Below, in pieces: positions 35,495-44,810 of a stretch of DNA of 64,000 bases. This DNA is from PWND01 sp964614525. Lineage in GTDB: Bacteria > Bacteroidota > Bacteroidia > Bacteroidales > UBA7960. A model generated the notes under the pieces. It did no database searches. It had not been told where the DNA came from and worked only from the letters and a program-made list of their open reading frames with translations. Position 1 is the first letter of the stretch. The number at the start of each line of letters is the position of its first letter. A program made the position numbers and the translations under genes. The stretch is taken from assembly GCA_964614525.1 (NCBI GenBank), contig CAZTPA010000008.1:1-64000 (forward strand), read 5' to 3'.

Positions 35495-36090
35495 ACTCAA
35501 ATTTAACTGAAAAAGCCCAAAGGGATTTGCTGTTGGTTAAAGACGCTGTTGATAACGGCAGTCAGAAAGCCTATGCTGAGCTTATGGGTTTATACAGGGA
35601 TACCATTTATTATATGCTGCTTAAGATGACAGGGCATCCGGAAGATGCGGAAGACCTTACTATTGAGGCTTTTGGAAAAGCTTTCAAAAATATTGCTCAG
35701 TATACTCCTGATTACGCTTTTAGTACATGGTTGTTTAAAATTGCCTCAAATAATTGCATAGATCATATGCGCAAAAAGAAAAAAAATGTGCTTATACAAG
35801 AGTCTAATGAGGAGATTTTTGAATCGAGTAATGTCAAGAATCTCCCTTCGGAAACATCCGATCCTGAAGAAAATCTTATAAAGAATCAAAAGATTAAGTT
35901 AATGAGAGAAGTTGTCGAAAAACTTAAACCACGGTATAGGCAACTTGTTGAATTGAGATATTTTAAAGAGTTTTCATACGAAGAAATTAGCGAAGAACTT
36001 GAATTGCCGTTAGGAACGGTGAAGGCTCAGCTTTTCAGGGCCAGAGAATTCCTGTTTAATATCCTGAAAAATTCGCAGGAGAAATTTTAA
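35485..36090 (+). CDS. ECF-type sigma-70 family RNA polymerase sigma factor
   Basis: 201 aa with sigma region 2 (LYRDTIYYMLLKMTGHPEDAEDLTIEAFGKAFKNI... FSTWLFKIASNNCIDHMRKKKKN) and region 4 (LKPRYRQLVELRYFKEFSYEEISEELELPLGTVKAQLFRARE) separated by an acidic linker; region 3 is missing, as in ECF sigmas. The gene overlaps the glycosyltransferase gene by ten bases and is followed by a small secreted protein rather than an obvious anti-sigma factor, so its control is unclear. P. gingivalis links an ECF sigma factor (SigP) with PorX; whether this is the counterpart cannot be told here. Confidence 0.95.
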   Translation: MEVNSNLTEKAQRDLLLVKDAVDNGSQKAYAELMGLYRDTIYYMLLKMTGHPEDAEDLTIEAFGKAFKNIAQYTPDYAFSTWLFKIASNNCIDHMRKKKKNVLIQESNEEIFESSNVKNLPSETSDPEENLIKNQKIKLMREVVEKLKPRYRQLVELRYFKEFSYEEISEELELPLGTVKAQLFRAREFLFNILKNSQEKF

Positions 36091-36186
36091 TTATTTTAAT
36101 TTTTAAATGGATATGTTTTAGCAATATTTTGTTATGCTATGCGTATATAATACACTTGTGTTATCAAACTAAAAAAAATATTTATT

Positions 36187-36603
36187 ATGAAATCAAAATT
36201 GATATTATCCGTATTATTTGTTAGCCTTTTTTTCTGTAATGAATTATATTCTCAGATATTTTTTTCTGAATTTGGAGAGGAGAAGGGACTTGAAATAGAA
36301 CAAAGATGGCGCAGAAGTAAAATATTTGATAAGAATAGTGACGCGATTCTAATTCTGAAAATTACCAATACTTTAGAAAGTGCGCTTGAGGTAAAAATCT
36401 CTATTGGTTTTTATAAGGATGAAATGTTGGTCTTTATGAGTGAGGAGCAGGAGATATGCCTTGAGCCCGGACAAACAAAAAGAGGAGGGAAGGATGATTT
36501 AAGGTTTCTTGCTGAAGAAATCACCAGAGCTGATACGCGTGAAGAAAATTTTTCTTGGGATTTTGCGAAAATTGAAGTTAACGAAGTAGATAGTTGCGAA
36601 TAG
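36187..36603 (+). CDS. Hypothetical secreted protein
   Basis: 138 aa. A clear signal peptide (MKSKLILSVLFVSLFFCNELYSQ, likely cut after YSQ) precedes a small acidic domain with alternating strands (DAILILKITNTLESALEVKISIGFYKDEMLVF, QEICLEPGQTKRGGKDDL). The pattern suggests an immunoglobulin-like beta sandwich, but I recognise no family. It follows the sigma-factor gene by 96 bases and could be its target or simply a neighbour. Convergent with hemW. Confidence 0.7.
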   Translation: MKSKLILSVLFVSLFFCNELYSQIFFSEFGEEKGLEIEQRWRRSKIFDKNSDAILILKITNTLESALEVKISIGFYKDEMLVFMSEEQEICLEPGQTKRGGKDDLRFLAEEITRADTREENFSWDFAKIEVNEVDSCE

Positions 36604-36624
36604 GTAAGGATTATATAATTATAA

Positions 36625-37773
36625 TTAATCAAAAAATAATTCAGCTGCAATGCCATCAGCAAATAATTTTCCCGTTTTTGTAAGGATAAGTTGTTGATTA
36701 GATTTTTGCATCCAGCCTTTATTAATGAATTTTCGGGAAGAATTGATTATTTGTTCTTGAATGTCGTTGCCAAACTCACTGCTTATTTTGTTTAAATCAC
36801 ATCCCCACATTGTTCTTAATGAAGTCATAATGTATTCGTTAATTTTCTGAGATTTTGTCAGAACTTCTGTCTCGCGTGAGATAATACCATTTTTTAGTGA
36901 ATCAATATAGCTGTGGGTATTTGAGATGTTCCAAAATCTTTTTTCTCCGTTAAAGCTGTGTGCAGAGGGACCTAATCCGAGATATTTTTTCCCTGTCCAA
37001 TAGCTTATATTGTGTTTTGAAAAAAAACCATCTTTCCCAAAATTTGATATTTCATAATGCCGGTAATTATTCTCCTGCATCCATTTTTGTAGAATCTCAA
37101 ATTGTTGCGCGCTGTCTTCTTCACTAATATTGGGCAGTTTGCCTTTATTTATAAAAACATTAAGCGCAGTATTATTTTCTACAGTTAAAGCATAGGCTGA
37201 AATATGAGGAATGTTTAAGCTATGTATTATGCTTAGGTTTTCTATCCATTGTTTATGAGTCATCCCGGGTGTACCATATATGAGGTCTACAGTAATATTT
37301 TTAAAACCGGCTTGCTTCGAATTTATGATGGACTGCAGAGCTTGATCTTTATTGTGAGAACGATTCATGAAATTTAAATCAGCTTCGTGAAATGATTGCA
37401 CACCTATGCTTAGCCGATTAACAGGACTTTGAAACAATTCCTTCGTTCGCGTTTTGCTGAGGTCATCAGGATTAGCTTCTAAGGTAATCTCTGTATTGTC
37501 ATCAAAAGTATAGAATCGGGACAGAACATTGAAAATTTCCATAAGTTCTGTATTTGACAGGATAGATGGAGTTCCTCCTCCAAAATATATTGTATCCAGG
37601 TAAATCTTTTCTGAAGATGTTGTCTTTTCTTTGAAAAAATCTTTACTTAACTCAATCTCATTTTTTAATGCTGATAAAAAATCGGGTTTATTTTTTTTAG
37701 ATGCAGAAAAATGAAAATTACAATAAAAACATGCCTGACGGCAAAATGGAATATGTATATAAATACCTGGCAT
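36625..37773 (-). CDS. hemW: HemW, radical-SAM heme chaperone
   Basis: 382 aa. Radical SAM cluster motif CxxxCxxC at C11, C15, C18 (HIPFCRQACFYCNFHF); Phe replaces the fourth Cys of true HemN, which marks HemW rather than coproporphyrinogen III dehydrogenase. Further motifs: IYFGGGTPSILS, EANPDDLS, NRLSIGVQSF, and the C-terminal winged-helix HemN_C-like region (YIMTSLRTMWGCDLNKI). HemW binds heme and delivers it to respiratory proteins in the cytoplasm. It starts 21 bases after the gltX stop; both are minus-strand. Confidence 0.93.
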   Translation of the reverse strand: MPGIYIHIPFCRQACFYCNFHFSASKKNKPDFLSALKNEIELSKDFFKEKTTSSEKIYLDTIYFGGGTPSILSNTELMEIFNVLSRFYTFDDNTEITLEANPDDLSKTRTKELFQSPVNRLSIGVQSFHEADLNFMNRSHNKDQALQSIINSKQAGFKNITVDLIYGTPGMTHKQWIENLSIIHSLNIPHISAYALTVENNTALNVFINKGKLPNISEEDSAQQFEILQKWMQENNYRHYEISNFGKDGFFSKHNISYWTGKKYLGLGPSAHSFNGEKRFWNISNTHSYIDSLKNGIISRETEVLTKSQKINEYIMTSLRTMWGCDLNKISSEFGNDIQEQIINSSRKFINKGWMQKSNQQLILTKTGKLFADGIAAELFFD

Positions 37774-37794
37774 TAATGTTTGATTAACATTTGT

Positions 37795-39324
37795 TTAAGC
37801 ATTTATTTCAATAGCTTTTTTTATTCTTTTGATAGTTTCTTCTTTGCCTAAAACAGTCATAATCTCCTTAATGTCAGGTCCTTTGCCTTCTCCAACCAGG
37901 GATACCCTTAAGCCAATCATTAGTTGACCTGCCGGCACTTCGTTTTTTTCCATGAAATCATGCAAAACCTTATCAATTGATGCAACAGAAAAATCTTTAA
38001 TATCCTGAAGCTCTTTAATAACATTATTTAGAATCTCGCCGGTATTTTCTTTCCATTTCTTTTTAATAATTTTTTCATCATAATATTTAGGAGCTATAAA
38101 AAAGAAAGATGCTTGGTCCCATATTTCATGAATAAAACTCACTCTGTCTTTTACAAGGGAAATTATCTTAACTAGTTTCTCATTATCTGTTTCTAATCCT
38201 TTGGATTTTAGAGTGGCTTGGAATTTATCTGCTATTTCTTCATCACTTTTCTTTATAAGATATTGGTGGTTAAACCACTTTGCTTTTTCGGGGTCAAATT
38301 TTGATCCTGATTTTCCAACCCTTTCAATAGAAAATTCATTAATCAGCTCATCTAATGAAAATAATTCTTTTTCACTACCGGGATTCCAGCCCATTAATGC
38401 CAGCATATTAATAAATGCATCGGGGAAATATCCTGATTCTCTGTAACCGCTTGAGATATCTCCTGTTTTTGGATCTTTCCATTCCAGAGGAAATACAGGA
38501 AATCCTAGCCTGTCGCCATCTCTTTTACTTAATTTTCCATTACCATCCGGTTTTAATAATAATGGCAAATGAGCAAAAGCAGGCATGTTATCCTTCCATC
38601 CAAAAGCATTATAAAGCATTACATGCAGGGGAGCTGAAGGTAACCACTCCTCACCTCTGATTACATGGGATATCTTCATTAAATAATCATCAACAACATT
38701 TGCAAGATGATAAGTTGGCATGCCATCAGATTTGAAAAGCACTTTATCATCCAGAGTGGAGGAATTAACTTTTACATGGCCTCTGATTAAATCATCAAGT
38801 TCTATGCTTTGATCCTTTGGCATTTTAAATCTTATTACAAAAGGGACATTGCTGCTCAATAGCTTTTCAACTTCAGCTTTCTCCAACGTCAGAGAATTCT
38901 TCATGCTCAAGCGGCTATTGCAGTCGTATTGTGGCTGACTATTGCTGTCGGCTTCCAGACGTTTGCGCATTGCTTCGAGTTCTTCCGCTGTATCAAAAGC
39001 ATAGTATGCATTACCATTTTCAATAAGCTTTATAGCATATTGCTTATAAATATCTTTTCTTTCACTTTGGCGATATGGACCTAAATCAGTATTTTTATCC
39101 GGGCCTTCATCCCATAAAATATTACACCATTTTAATGAATCCATTATATATTTTTCAGCACCTTCAACAAATCTATTTTGGTCTGTATCTTCAATACGAA
39201 GGATGAAATCACCATTGTTTTTTTTAGCAAAAAGATAATTATATAATGCAGTTCTAACACCTCCAATGTGTAATGGACCGGTTGGACTTGGAGCAAATCT
39301 GACTCGTATTTTGGAATTTGTCAT
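37795..39324 (-). CDS. gltX: Glutamyl-tRNA synthetase
   Basis: 509 aa class I aminoacyl-tRNA synthetase charging tRNA-Glu. HIGH-type motif PTGPLHIGGVRTALYNYLFA near the N-terminus and the KMSKS counterpart KLSKRDGDR are both clear, along with LRIEDTDQNRFVEGAE and the anticodon-binding C-terminal domain. Length is typical for the discriminating or bacterial-type enzyme. The neighbouring lysS (41587), a LysE-type exporter and a GH3 protein lie upstream on the same strand. Confidence 0.97.
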   Translation of the reverse strand: MTNSKIRVRFAPSPTGPLHIGGVRTALYNYLFAKKNNGDFILRIEDTDQNRFVEGAEKYIMDSLKWCNILWDEGPDKNTDLGPYRQSERKDIYKQYAIKLIENGNAYYAFDTAEELEAMRKRLEADSNSQPQYDCNSRLSMKNSLTLEKAEVEKLLSSNVPFVIRFKMPKDQSIELDDLIRGHVKVNSSTLDDKVLFKSDGMPTYHLANVVDDYLMKISHVIRGEEWLPSAPLHVMLYNAFGWKDNMPAFAHLPLLLKPDGNGKLSKRDGDRLGFPVFPLEWKDPKTGDISSGYRESGYFPDAFINMLALMGWNPGSEKELFSLDELINEFSIERVGKSGSKFDPEKAKWFNHQYLIKKSDEEIADKFQATLKSKGLETDNEKLVKIISLVKDRVSFIHEIWDQASFFFIAPKYYDEKIIKKKWKENTGEILNNVIKELQDIKDFSVASIDKVLHDFMEKNEVPAGQLMIGLRVSLVGEGKGPDIKEIMTVLGKEETIKRIKKAIEINA

Positions 39325-39365
39325 AAGATAAATGATTTATTAATTATGCAAAAAGCACGATTAAA

Positions 39366-39992
39366 CTATAAGTAAAAAATTCTAATAAACATAATAATAC
39401 CAAACATGATAAGCAAAAGCCCGACAAGCCTGTTTATAAAAACAAGGACTTTCACTTTTAGGTATTTTTTTATTCTGTGAGCAACAAAGCATTTTACTGT
39501 ATCAGTTGCGAATACTGCGAAAATAACTCCGATAAAAAAGGAAATAGTTTCTTTTGAGTTTATTCCGTATTTAGAACTAATAAAACTAACCACGCCAAGC
39601 CAGAATATAAGTAAGAATGGATTTAAAATATTAATGAAGTAGCCTTTGAAAAAATATTTCATGAATCGGTCAGCTTTAACCTTAATTTCAATTTTTGAAG
39701 GTTTTGTCATTTTGTATTTCTTGGTAAATGTAATAATCCCGAAAAGGATTAGAACAACTCCTCCTATAACTCCAACAGTAACTTTATTTTGCTCATTATT
39801 TATAATTTGCAATGCCCCGAGATAGCTAAGTCCTATAAGTGTAATATCGCTAAAAGCAATTCCTGTTGCGAATTGCATGCCGGCGAAGAAACCTCTGTGT
39901 ATGCTTGTTTGCAATAAAGCAAAAAAAGCCGGTCCGATTAAAAATGCAAGTGTTATGCCTAATATTATGCCTTCAAAAAAAGATGTGGCCAT
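39366..39992 (-). CDS. LysE/RhtB-family exporter
   Basis: 208 aa with six hydrophobic segments; the N-terminus ATSFFEGIILGITLAFLIGPAFFALLQTSIHRGFFAG is the LysE/RhtB signature (G-x-GPA-F, then an amphipathic turn). Relatives export lysine, arginine, homoserine, threonine or other small metabolites; the substrate here is unknown. It starts six bases after the GH3 gene's stop, so the two are almost certainly co-transcribed, which may hint at export of a GH3 product or substrate. Confidence 0.9.
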   Translation of the reverse strand: MATSFFEGIILGITLAFLIGPAFFALLQTSIHRGFFAGMQFATGIAFSDITLIGLSYLGALQIINNEQNKVTVGVIGGVVLILFGIITFTKKYKMTKPSKIEIKVKADRFMKYFFKGYFINILNPFLLIFWLGVVSFISSKYGINSKETISFFIGVIFAVFATDTVKCFVAHRIKKYLKVKVLVFINRLVGLLLIMFGIIMFIRIFYL

Positions 39993-39998
39993 AATTCA

Positions 39999-41534
39999 TT
40001 AATTGTTTTTCTTTTCAATAAATTGCTCCCATTCATTGAGAATATTATTCTTTAGTACTCTTGGAAATTTACTTTGTGCGCCTTCTTTACCTTTCATTCT
40101 GAGAAAGTCATAAAAAACTTTAGATGGCAATACTTCTATAACAACATTTTTAATGGCAGCAATGCGTTCAACACGGTAATCATCATTTAATTGCATAAGA
40201 TTTTCGTCAATTGCTTTTCTCAAAGCTTCTGTTTCAACCTCACTATCTGTTCCAATATACCATTTATGAGCAAACATTGAATCATGCTTTATTCCCGTGA
40301 CCGCAAACTCTCTAATTTCAATGTTTAATTGATCTTCTGTGGCTTTTATTGCCATATCCATATTTTCCTGCGAAAGATGTTCTCCGCATAAGCTTAAAAA
40401 ATGCTTTGTTCTGCCTGTAATAACAAGTTCGCCTAATTCTTTAGAAGTAAACTTAACTACATCTCCTATTAAATATCTCCAGGCACCGGCGCAAGTGGTT
40501 ATTAGCAATGCATATTCAACATTTTCTTCAATTTCATCAATTATTAATGATTTTGCATTGGGTTTTAAATTGCCATTTTCATCAAAATTTTCATTAGTAA
40601 AAGGCACAAACTCATAAAAAAGTCCATTATCCAATACAATTTGCATGCTATTGGTATTTGGCCTGCTTTGAAATGCAATAAAACCTTCGGAAGCCAGATA
40701 TGTTTCAATATAAGTTAAAGGTTTTCCAAGAAGTTTTTCAAAACCTTTAACATAAGGACCAAAGGCAACACCACCGTGAACAAATATTGAAAGATTAGGC
40801 CAAATTTCATGAATATTATTTAATTTATAATGATCTATTATCTTTTCTATAAGAATTTGCCACCAGGCAGGAACACCAACAATTACTCCAATATCCCAAC
40901 TCTCAGCCTTTTTTACTATCTCATCAAGTTTAGTTGGCCAGTCTCTTTCTTTAGAAATTCTCTTTCCGGGCTTATAAAAATGTTGAAACCAAAATGGTAT
41001 GTTTTTGGTTGTTATACCTGATAAATCTCCCTCGTAATAAGTTCCGTTATAATTCAGATGAGTGCTTCCTCCTAACATTAAAATGCCTTTTTCGTAAAAT
41101 TCCGGGGGAAAGTTATACCTGGCAAGAGAAAAAATTTGTTTTACACTTGTTTTTTTCATCGCTTTAAGCATATCTGAAGTTACTGGAATATACTTACTTG
41201 ATGATTCACTTGTTCCTGAACTCAAAGCAAAATATTTAATTTTTCCCGGCCAGCTAACCCATGTTTCTCCGTTTAAGGATCTATACCACCATTTTTGAAA
41301 AATACTGTTATAGTCAAACATAGGAACTTTCTTTTTGAAATCGGAAATTAAATCTTTACTTTTTAAAAGCTTACCAAATTCATATTCCTCGCCAAGAGCT
41401 GTTCCTGAACACTTTTTTACAAGTTTTCTTAAAACTACTTCTTGTGCTTGCTTTTTATTCTTTATTTTAAAGAAAGCAGGTAGCTTGCTTCTGAGTTTAA
41501 TAGCACTCTTAATGATAGAACCTAATATCGGCAT
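39999..41534 (-). CDS. GH3-family acyl-adenylating protein
   Basis: 511 aa. The protein matches the GH3 auxin-responsive family along its length: FALSSGTSESSSKYIPVTSDML (adenylate/phosphate-binding loop), GGSTHLNYNG, YLASEGFIAFQ, YEFVPF, LLITTCAGAWRYLIGDVVKFTS and GRTKHFLSLCGEHLSQENM. Plant GH3 enzymes activate carboxylic acids with ATP and join them to amino acids; bacterial members are widespread in Bacteroidetes and functionally unproven. It sits with a LysE-type exporter between gltX and lysS. The ATG is taken at 41534. Confidence 0.92.
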   Translation of the reverse strand: MPILGSIIKSAIKLRSKLPAFFKIKNKKQAQEVVLRKLVKKCSGTALGEEYEFGKLLKSKDLISDFKKKVPMFDYNSIFQKWWYRSLNGETWVSWPGKIKYFALSSGTSESSSKYIPVTSDMLKAMKKTSVKQIFSLARYNFPPEFYEKGILMLGGSTHLNYNGTYYEGDLSGITTKNIPFWFQHFYKPGKRISKERDWPTKLDEIVKKAESWDIGVIVGVPAWWQILIEKIIDHYKLNNIHEIWPNLSIFVHGGVAFGPYVKGFEKLLGKPLTYIETYLASEGFIAFQSRPNTNSMQIVLDNGLFYEFVPFTNENFDENGNLKPNAKSLIIDEIEENVEYALLITTCAGAWRYLIGDVVKFTSKELGELVITGRTKHFLSLCGEHLSQENMDMAIKATEDQLNIEIREFAVTGIKHDSMFAHKWYIGTDSEVETEALRKAIDENLMQLNDDYRVERIAAIKNVVIEVLPSKVFYDFLRMKGKEGAQSKFPRVLKNNILNEWEQFIEKKNN

Positions 41535-41586
41535 TTTAGTTTTTTTAAGTTTATAATTAAAAATGGTTAATAATTCTTAATAAGCT

Positions 41587-43308
41587 TTATTCAGCCCATT
41601 TTTTAATTTCTTCTATTGAAGGAGCAGGTATGTCAAGCTTTAACTTTTTTCTCCAACCGCAAATATCATTAAATACTTTTGTTGCTTTTGTTTCCTTAAT
41701 GTTACTAATACTAGAGTATCCCGCTTTTTTCAGCACTGCAATCCATTCAATAGGTACTCCGGCTTGTGCAAATTCATCCGAACTTACATCCGTAGAAGCC
41801 CCTTTTTCGGGACGCATCTGTGGAAAAAACAGCACATCTTGTATTGAGTTACTGTTTGTCATTATCATAGACAAGCGGTCAATTCCGATTCCTAAACCTG
41901 CCGTTGGAGGCATCCCGTATTCAATAGCCTTAAGAAAATCCTCATCGATAACCATTGCTTCCGGATCACCACGACGCCCAAGTTCTATTTGCTCTTCAAA
42001 TCTTTTGCGCTGATCAATAGGATCATTTAATTCAGAAAATGAATTACATAATTCTTTTCCATTACAAATTAGTTCAAAACGCTCTACCAGGCCTTCCTTA
42101 CTTCTATGCTTTTTTGCAAGAGGAGACATCTCTATCGGATAATCAGTAATGAAAGTAGGTTGAATTAATAAAGCTTCACATTTTTCCCCAAATATTTCAT
42201 CAATTAATTTTCCTCTTCCCATGCTTTCATCGGTTTCAACCTCAAGCTCTTTTGCTGTCTGTCTTAGTTGGGCTTCATCCATCTCTGATATATCAATTCC
42301 AGTATAATGCTCAATAGCTTCATACATAGAATATCTTTTCCATGGACGTTTAAAATCTATTTCTTTATCTCCAACTTTTATTACTGTAGAATTATGCAAA
42401 TCTATTGTTATTTTCTCAATCATTTCCTCGACAAAATTCATCATCCATTCATAATCCTTATATGCAACATATAATTCCATTTGTGTGAATTCAGGATTAT
42501 GAAATCTGCTCATACCTTCATTTCTGAAATCTTTGGCAAATTCAAATACACCGTCATATCCGCCTACTATAAGTTTCTTCAGGTATAACTCATTTGCAAT
42601 TCTAAGATATAAAGTTGTGTCAAGTTTGTTATGATGTGTTTTGAATGGCTTTGCTGCTGCACCGCCATAAATTGGTTGTAGTACAGGTGTTTCAACCTCA
42701 AGATATTCATGAGAAAGCAAAAAATTACGCATCGATTGTATCATTTTTGCTCTTTGTTGAAAAATCTTTTTAACGGATGGATTTACAATCAAATCAACAT
42801 ACCTCTGACGATAACGCTGCTCAGCATCGGAGAATGCATCATAGGTGACTCCGTCTTTTTGTTTTACAATTGGCAGTGGCTTGATTGATTTGGTTAGTAT
42901 CTTAAATTCCTTGACATGAATAGTTGTTTCACCCATTTTTGTTGTGAAAACAAAACCTTTTATTCCTATAATATCACCAATGTCTACTAATTTCTTAAAA
43001 ACCGTATTATAAAGTGTTTTATCTTCTCCCGGACAAATTTCATCTCTGTTTACATAAATCTGAATTCTGCCTTTTGCATCTTGTATTTCCGCAAATGATG
43101 CACTGCCCATGATTCTGCGACTCATTATGCGGCCTGCAATACTGATGTCTTGAAATAATTCGTTGTTTTCAGGATATTTATTATGGATTTCTTCTGAAGT
43201 TGCATTTATATGAAACTCCTCGGATGGATAGGGATTAATACCTAATTCTTGCAGGCTTTGAAGTGCCTGTCGTCTTATTTGTTCCTGCTCGCTGATAATT
43301 TGACTCAT
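41587..43308 (-). CDS. lysS: Lysyl-tRNA synthetase, class II
   Basis: 573 aa from the ATG ending at 43308 (MSQIISEQEQIRRQAL); the open frame runs 14 codons further up, but this start gives the family's normal N-terminus. An OB-fold anticodon-binding domain (ISIAGRIMSRRIMGSASFAEIQDAKGRIQIYV) precedes the class II catalytic core: motif 2 FRNEGMSRFHNPEFTQME and motif 3 GLGIGIDRLSMIM. About 60 extra C-terminal residues form a helical tail, as seen in Bacteroidetes LysS. It is 52 bases upstream of the GH3 gene. Confidence 0.97.
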   Translation of the reverse strand: MSQIISEQEQIRRQALQSLQELGINPYPSEEFHINATSEEIHNKYPENNELFQDISIAGRIMSRRIMGSASFAEIQDAKGRIQIYVNRDEICPGEDKTLYNTVFKKLVDIGDIIGIKGFVFTTKMGETTIHVKEFKILTKSIKPLPIVKQKDGVTYDAFSDAEQRYRQRYVDLIVNPSVKKIFQQRAKMIQSMRNFLLSHEYLEVETPVLQPIYGGAAAKPFKTHHNKLDTTLYLRIANELYLKKLIVGGYDGVFEFAKDFRNEGMSRFHNPEFTQMELYVAYKDYEWMMNFVEEMIEKITIDLHNSTVIKVGDKEIDFKRPWKRYSMYEAIEHYTGIDISEMDEAQLRQTAKELEVETDESMGRGKLIDEIFGEKCEALLIQPTFITDYPIEMSPLAKKHRSKEGLVERFELICNGKELCNSFSELNDPIDQRKRFEEQIELGRRGDPEAMVIDEDFLKAIEYGMPPTAGLGIGIDRLSMIMTNSNSIQDVLFFPQMRPEKGASTDVSSDEFAQAGVPIEWIAVLKKAGYSSISNIKETKATKVFNDICGWRKKLKLDIPAPSIEEIKKWAE

Positions 43309-43363
43309 TATATAATTATAAAATATTTTTTCGTATAAAAATTCGTGCAAAGATACTAAAACA

Positions 43364-43945
43364 TTAAGAATTTTTATTTGAAACCAAGCTTTTTACATAT
43401 TTATCCAATTGCAAGTACCATTCTTTTCCGTACTTGAGTGTTAATGGTTTTTCTAAAAATTTATAAATCAGTACCTTGTTTTTTTTCCCTTTTTTAACTG
43501 CACATTTGCAAATTTGCCATCTATGATAATTAATGCCGTCATAATTAGAATATTCTGCAATTCTAATCGGATATAAATGACATGATATTGGTTTTTGGAA
43601 ATTTATTAAGCCATCTTCATATGCTTTTTCTATAGCACAGTGTGCAATATTATCCTTGTCAAATATCACATAGGCACATTCTTTATTGTTTACAAGTGGT
43701 GTTGTAATTTCTTTGTTAGCATTTATGCAATATTTGCCGTGTTGTTTGACTTCGTCTATTCCCTCTTGCCTCATATAATGTTTTACTGTGTCAAATATTT
43801 TATCAAGGATTTTTGATTCATCTTTTGTAAGAGGAGCTCCCGCGTCACCTTCAACGCAACATTCACCTTTGCATTTTTGTATGTCGCAAATGAAGTGCTC
43901 AGTGTAAATTTCTTCTGATATTAAAGTGTTTCCTATTATAATCAT
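43364..43945 (-). CDS. DUF3109-family cysteine-rich protein
   Basis: 193 aa. Matches DUF3109: FICDIQKCKGECCVEGDAGAPLTKDE near the N-terminus, KYCINANKEITTPLVNNKECAYVIF, HCAIEKAYEDGLINFQKPISCHLYPIRI, and RWQICKCAVKKGKK. Roughly eight conserved cysteines suggest a bound metal or Fe-S cluster, in the same broad group as the YkgJ zinc/iron chelating family; function unknown. A TAATTTTG match (43950-43957, minus) sits just five bases before the ATG, which would give a leaderless or nearly leaderless transcript if real. Confidence 0.9.
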   Translation of the reverse strand: MIIIGNTLISEEIYTEHFICDIQKCKGECCVEGDAGAPLTKDESKILDKIFDTVKHYMRQEGIDEVKQHGKYCINANKEITTPLVNNKECAYVIFDKDNIAHCAIEKAYEDGLINFQKPISCHLYPIRIAEYSNYDGINYHRWQICKCAVKKGKKNKVLIYKFLEKPLTLKYGKEWYLQLDKYVKSLVSNKNS

Positions 43946-44085
43946 TTGGCAAAATTAAATAAATTCAGATAGAAATATCTGTTTATGATAGTAAGCATTG
44001 CTTATTTTGTGGTTTTGACACAATATATTATTAAAATATTGAGAGACTTATTTACTTTCAATGCAGTATTTCAGAAAGGGATATA

Positions 44086-44604
44086 CTATCGTTTTTTAAA
44101 ATAGAACATCACAAATAAATAAGCACTCAAAACCAAAGCCATAATAAGTTGGATGTATAGAGGAGTGCTTATCAGCTTGTCATCAGGGAATAGAAATACA
44201 AGACTCAAATATTTCATTCCATAATATAAAAGCTTGCTGATTAATATGCTGCTAAACAATGCAATAAAGGGTTGTAGCTTTTTTATTAATGCATAAAATA
44301 AAACTACGTTGATAATTAGTTCTATGGCTATAAAACCACTTTTTATTATTAATGGATGTCCGCTTATAAGATATGAAAACAAAGGAAGTGTCGCTGCAAG
44401 TATCAGAGCATTGGTTCTGTTTGTGTGAACTATAGCTATAATTACCATTATTCGCATTGGTTCAATTAGATATAATGGGAAGTTTAAAAGATGAGAAATG
44501 GCAGGTACAAAATATACAAAAGAAATGGCCATTATATCTATTAAAACTGAAAGGTAATTTCTTTTTAAAATGGTCGGTATGGACCGGCTTGCGGAATAAC
44601 TCAT
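44086..44604 (-). CDS. Small integral membrane protein, possibly ECF-transporter S-component-like
   Basis: 172 aa, about five or six hydrophobic helices with few charged residues and a basic tail (YFKKR). The segment LIEPMRIMVIIAIVHTNRTNALILAATLPLFSYLISGHPLIIK, with a polar NRTNA turn between helices, resembles S components of energy-coupling-factor vitamin transporters, but no substrate motif is recognisable and no EcfAT genes are near. A TATTTTTG match lies at 44670-44677 (minus). The call is a structural impression only. Confidence 0.55.
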   Translation of the reverse strand: MSYSASRSIPTILKRNYLSVLIDIMAISFVYFVPAISHLLNFPLYLIEPMRIMVIIAIVHTNRTNALILAATLPLFSYLISGHPLIIKSGFIAIELIINVVLFYALIKKLQPFIALFSSILISKLLYYGMKYLSLVFLFPDDKLISTPLYIQLIMALVLSAYLFVMFYFKKR

Positions 44605-44698
44605 GATATTGTTCTTATAAAATATTTATAATCATTTTAAATAGCTCGTTTGTAATGAATTATTGAATTCAAAAATAAGAAAATTTCTTTGAATATCA

Positions 44699-44706
44699 TA
44701 TATTTG
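44699..44706 (+). promoter_or_regulatory. Possible -7 element before the DUF362 gene
   Basis: TATATTTG, 104 bases before the ATG at 44811; matches TAnnTTTG, no proper -33 box. Confidence 0.3.
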
Positions 44707-44810
44707 TAAAGCTTATGATCTTAAAAAATAATTAAATGCATTTTTTGTGAGTATTATAGGTATTACTGGCTAATACTACGCAGAATCATTATAAATAAAA
44801 AACAAATAAA

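Noticed and set aside
36625..37773. Oxygen-independent coproporphyrinogen III oxidase (HemN)
   Set aside because: The radical-SAM motif is followed by Asn-Phe instead of the extra cysteine typical of HemN, and the length fits HemW.
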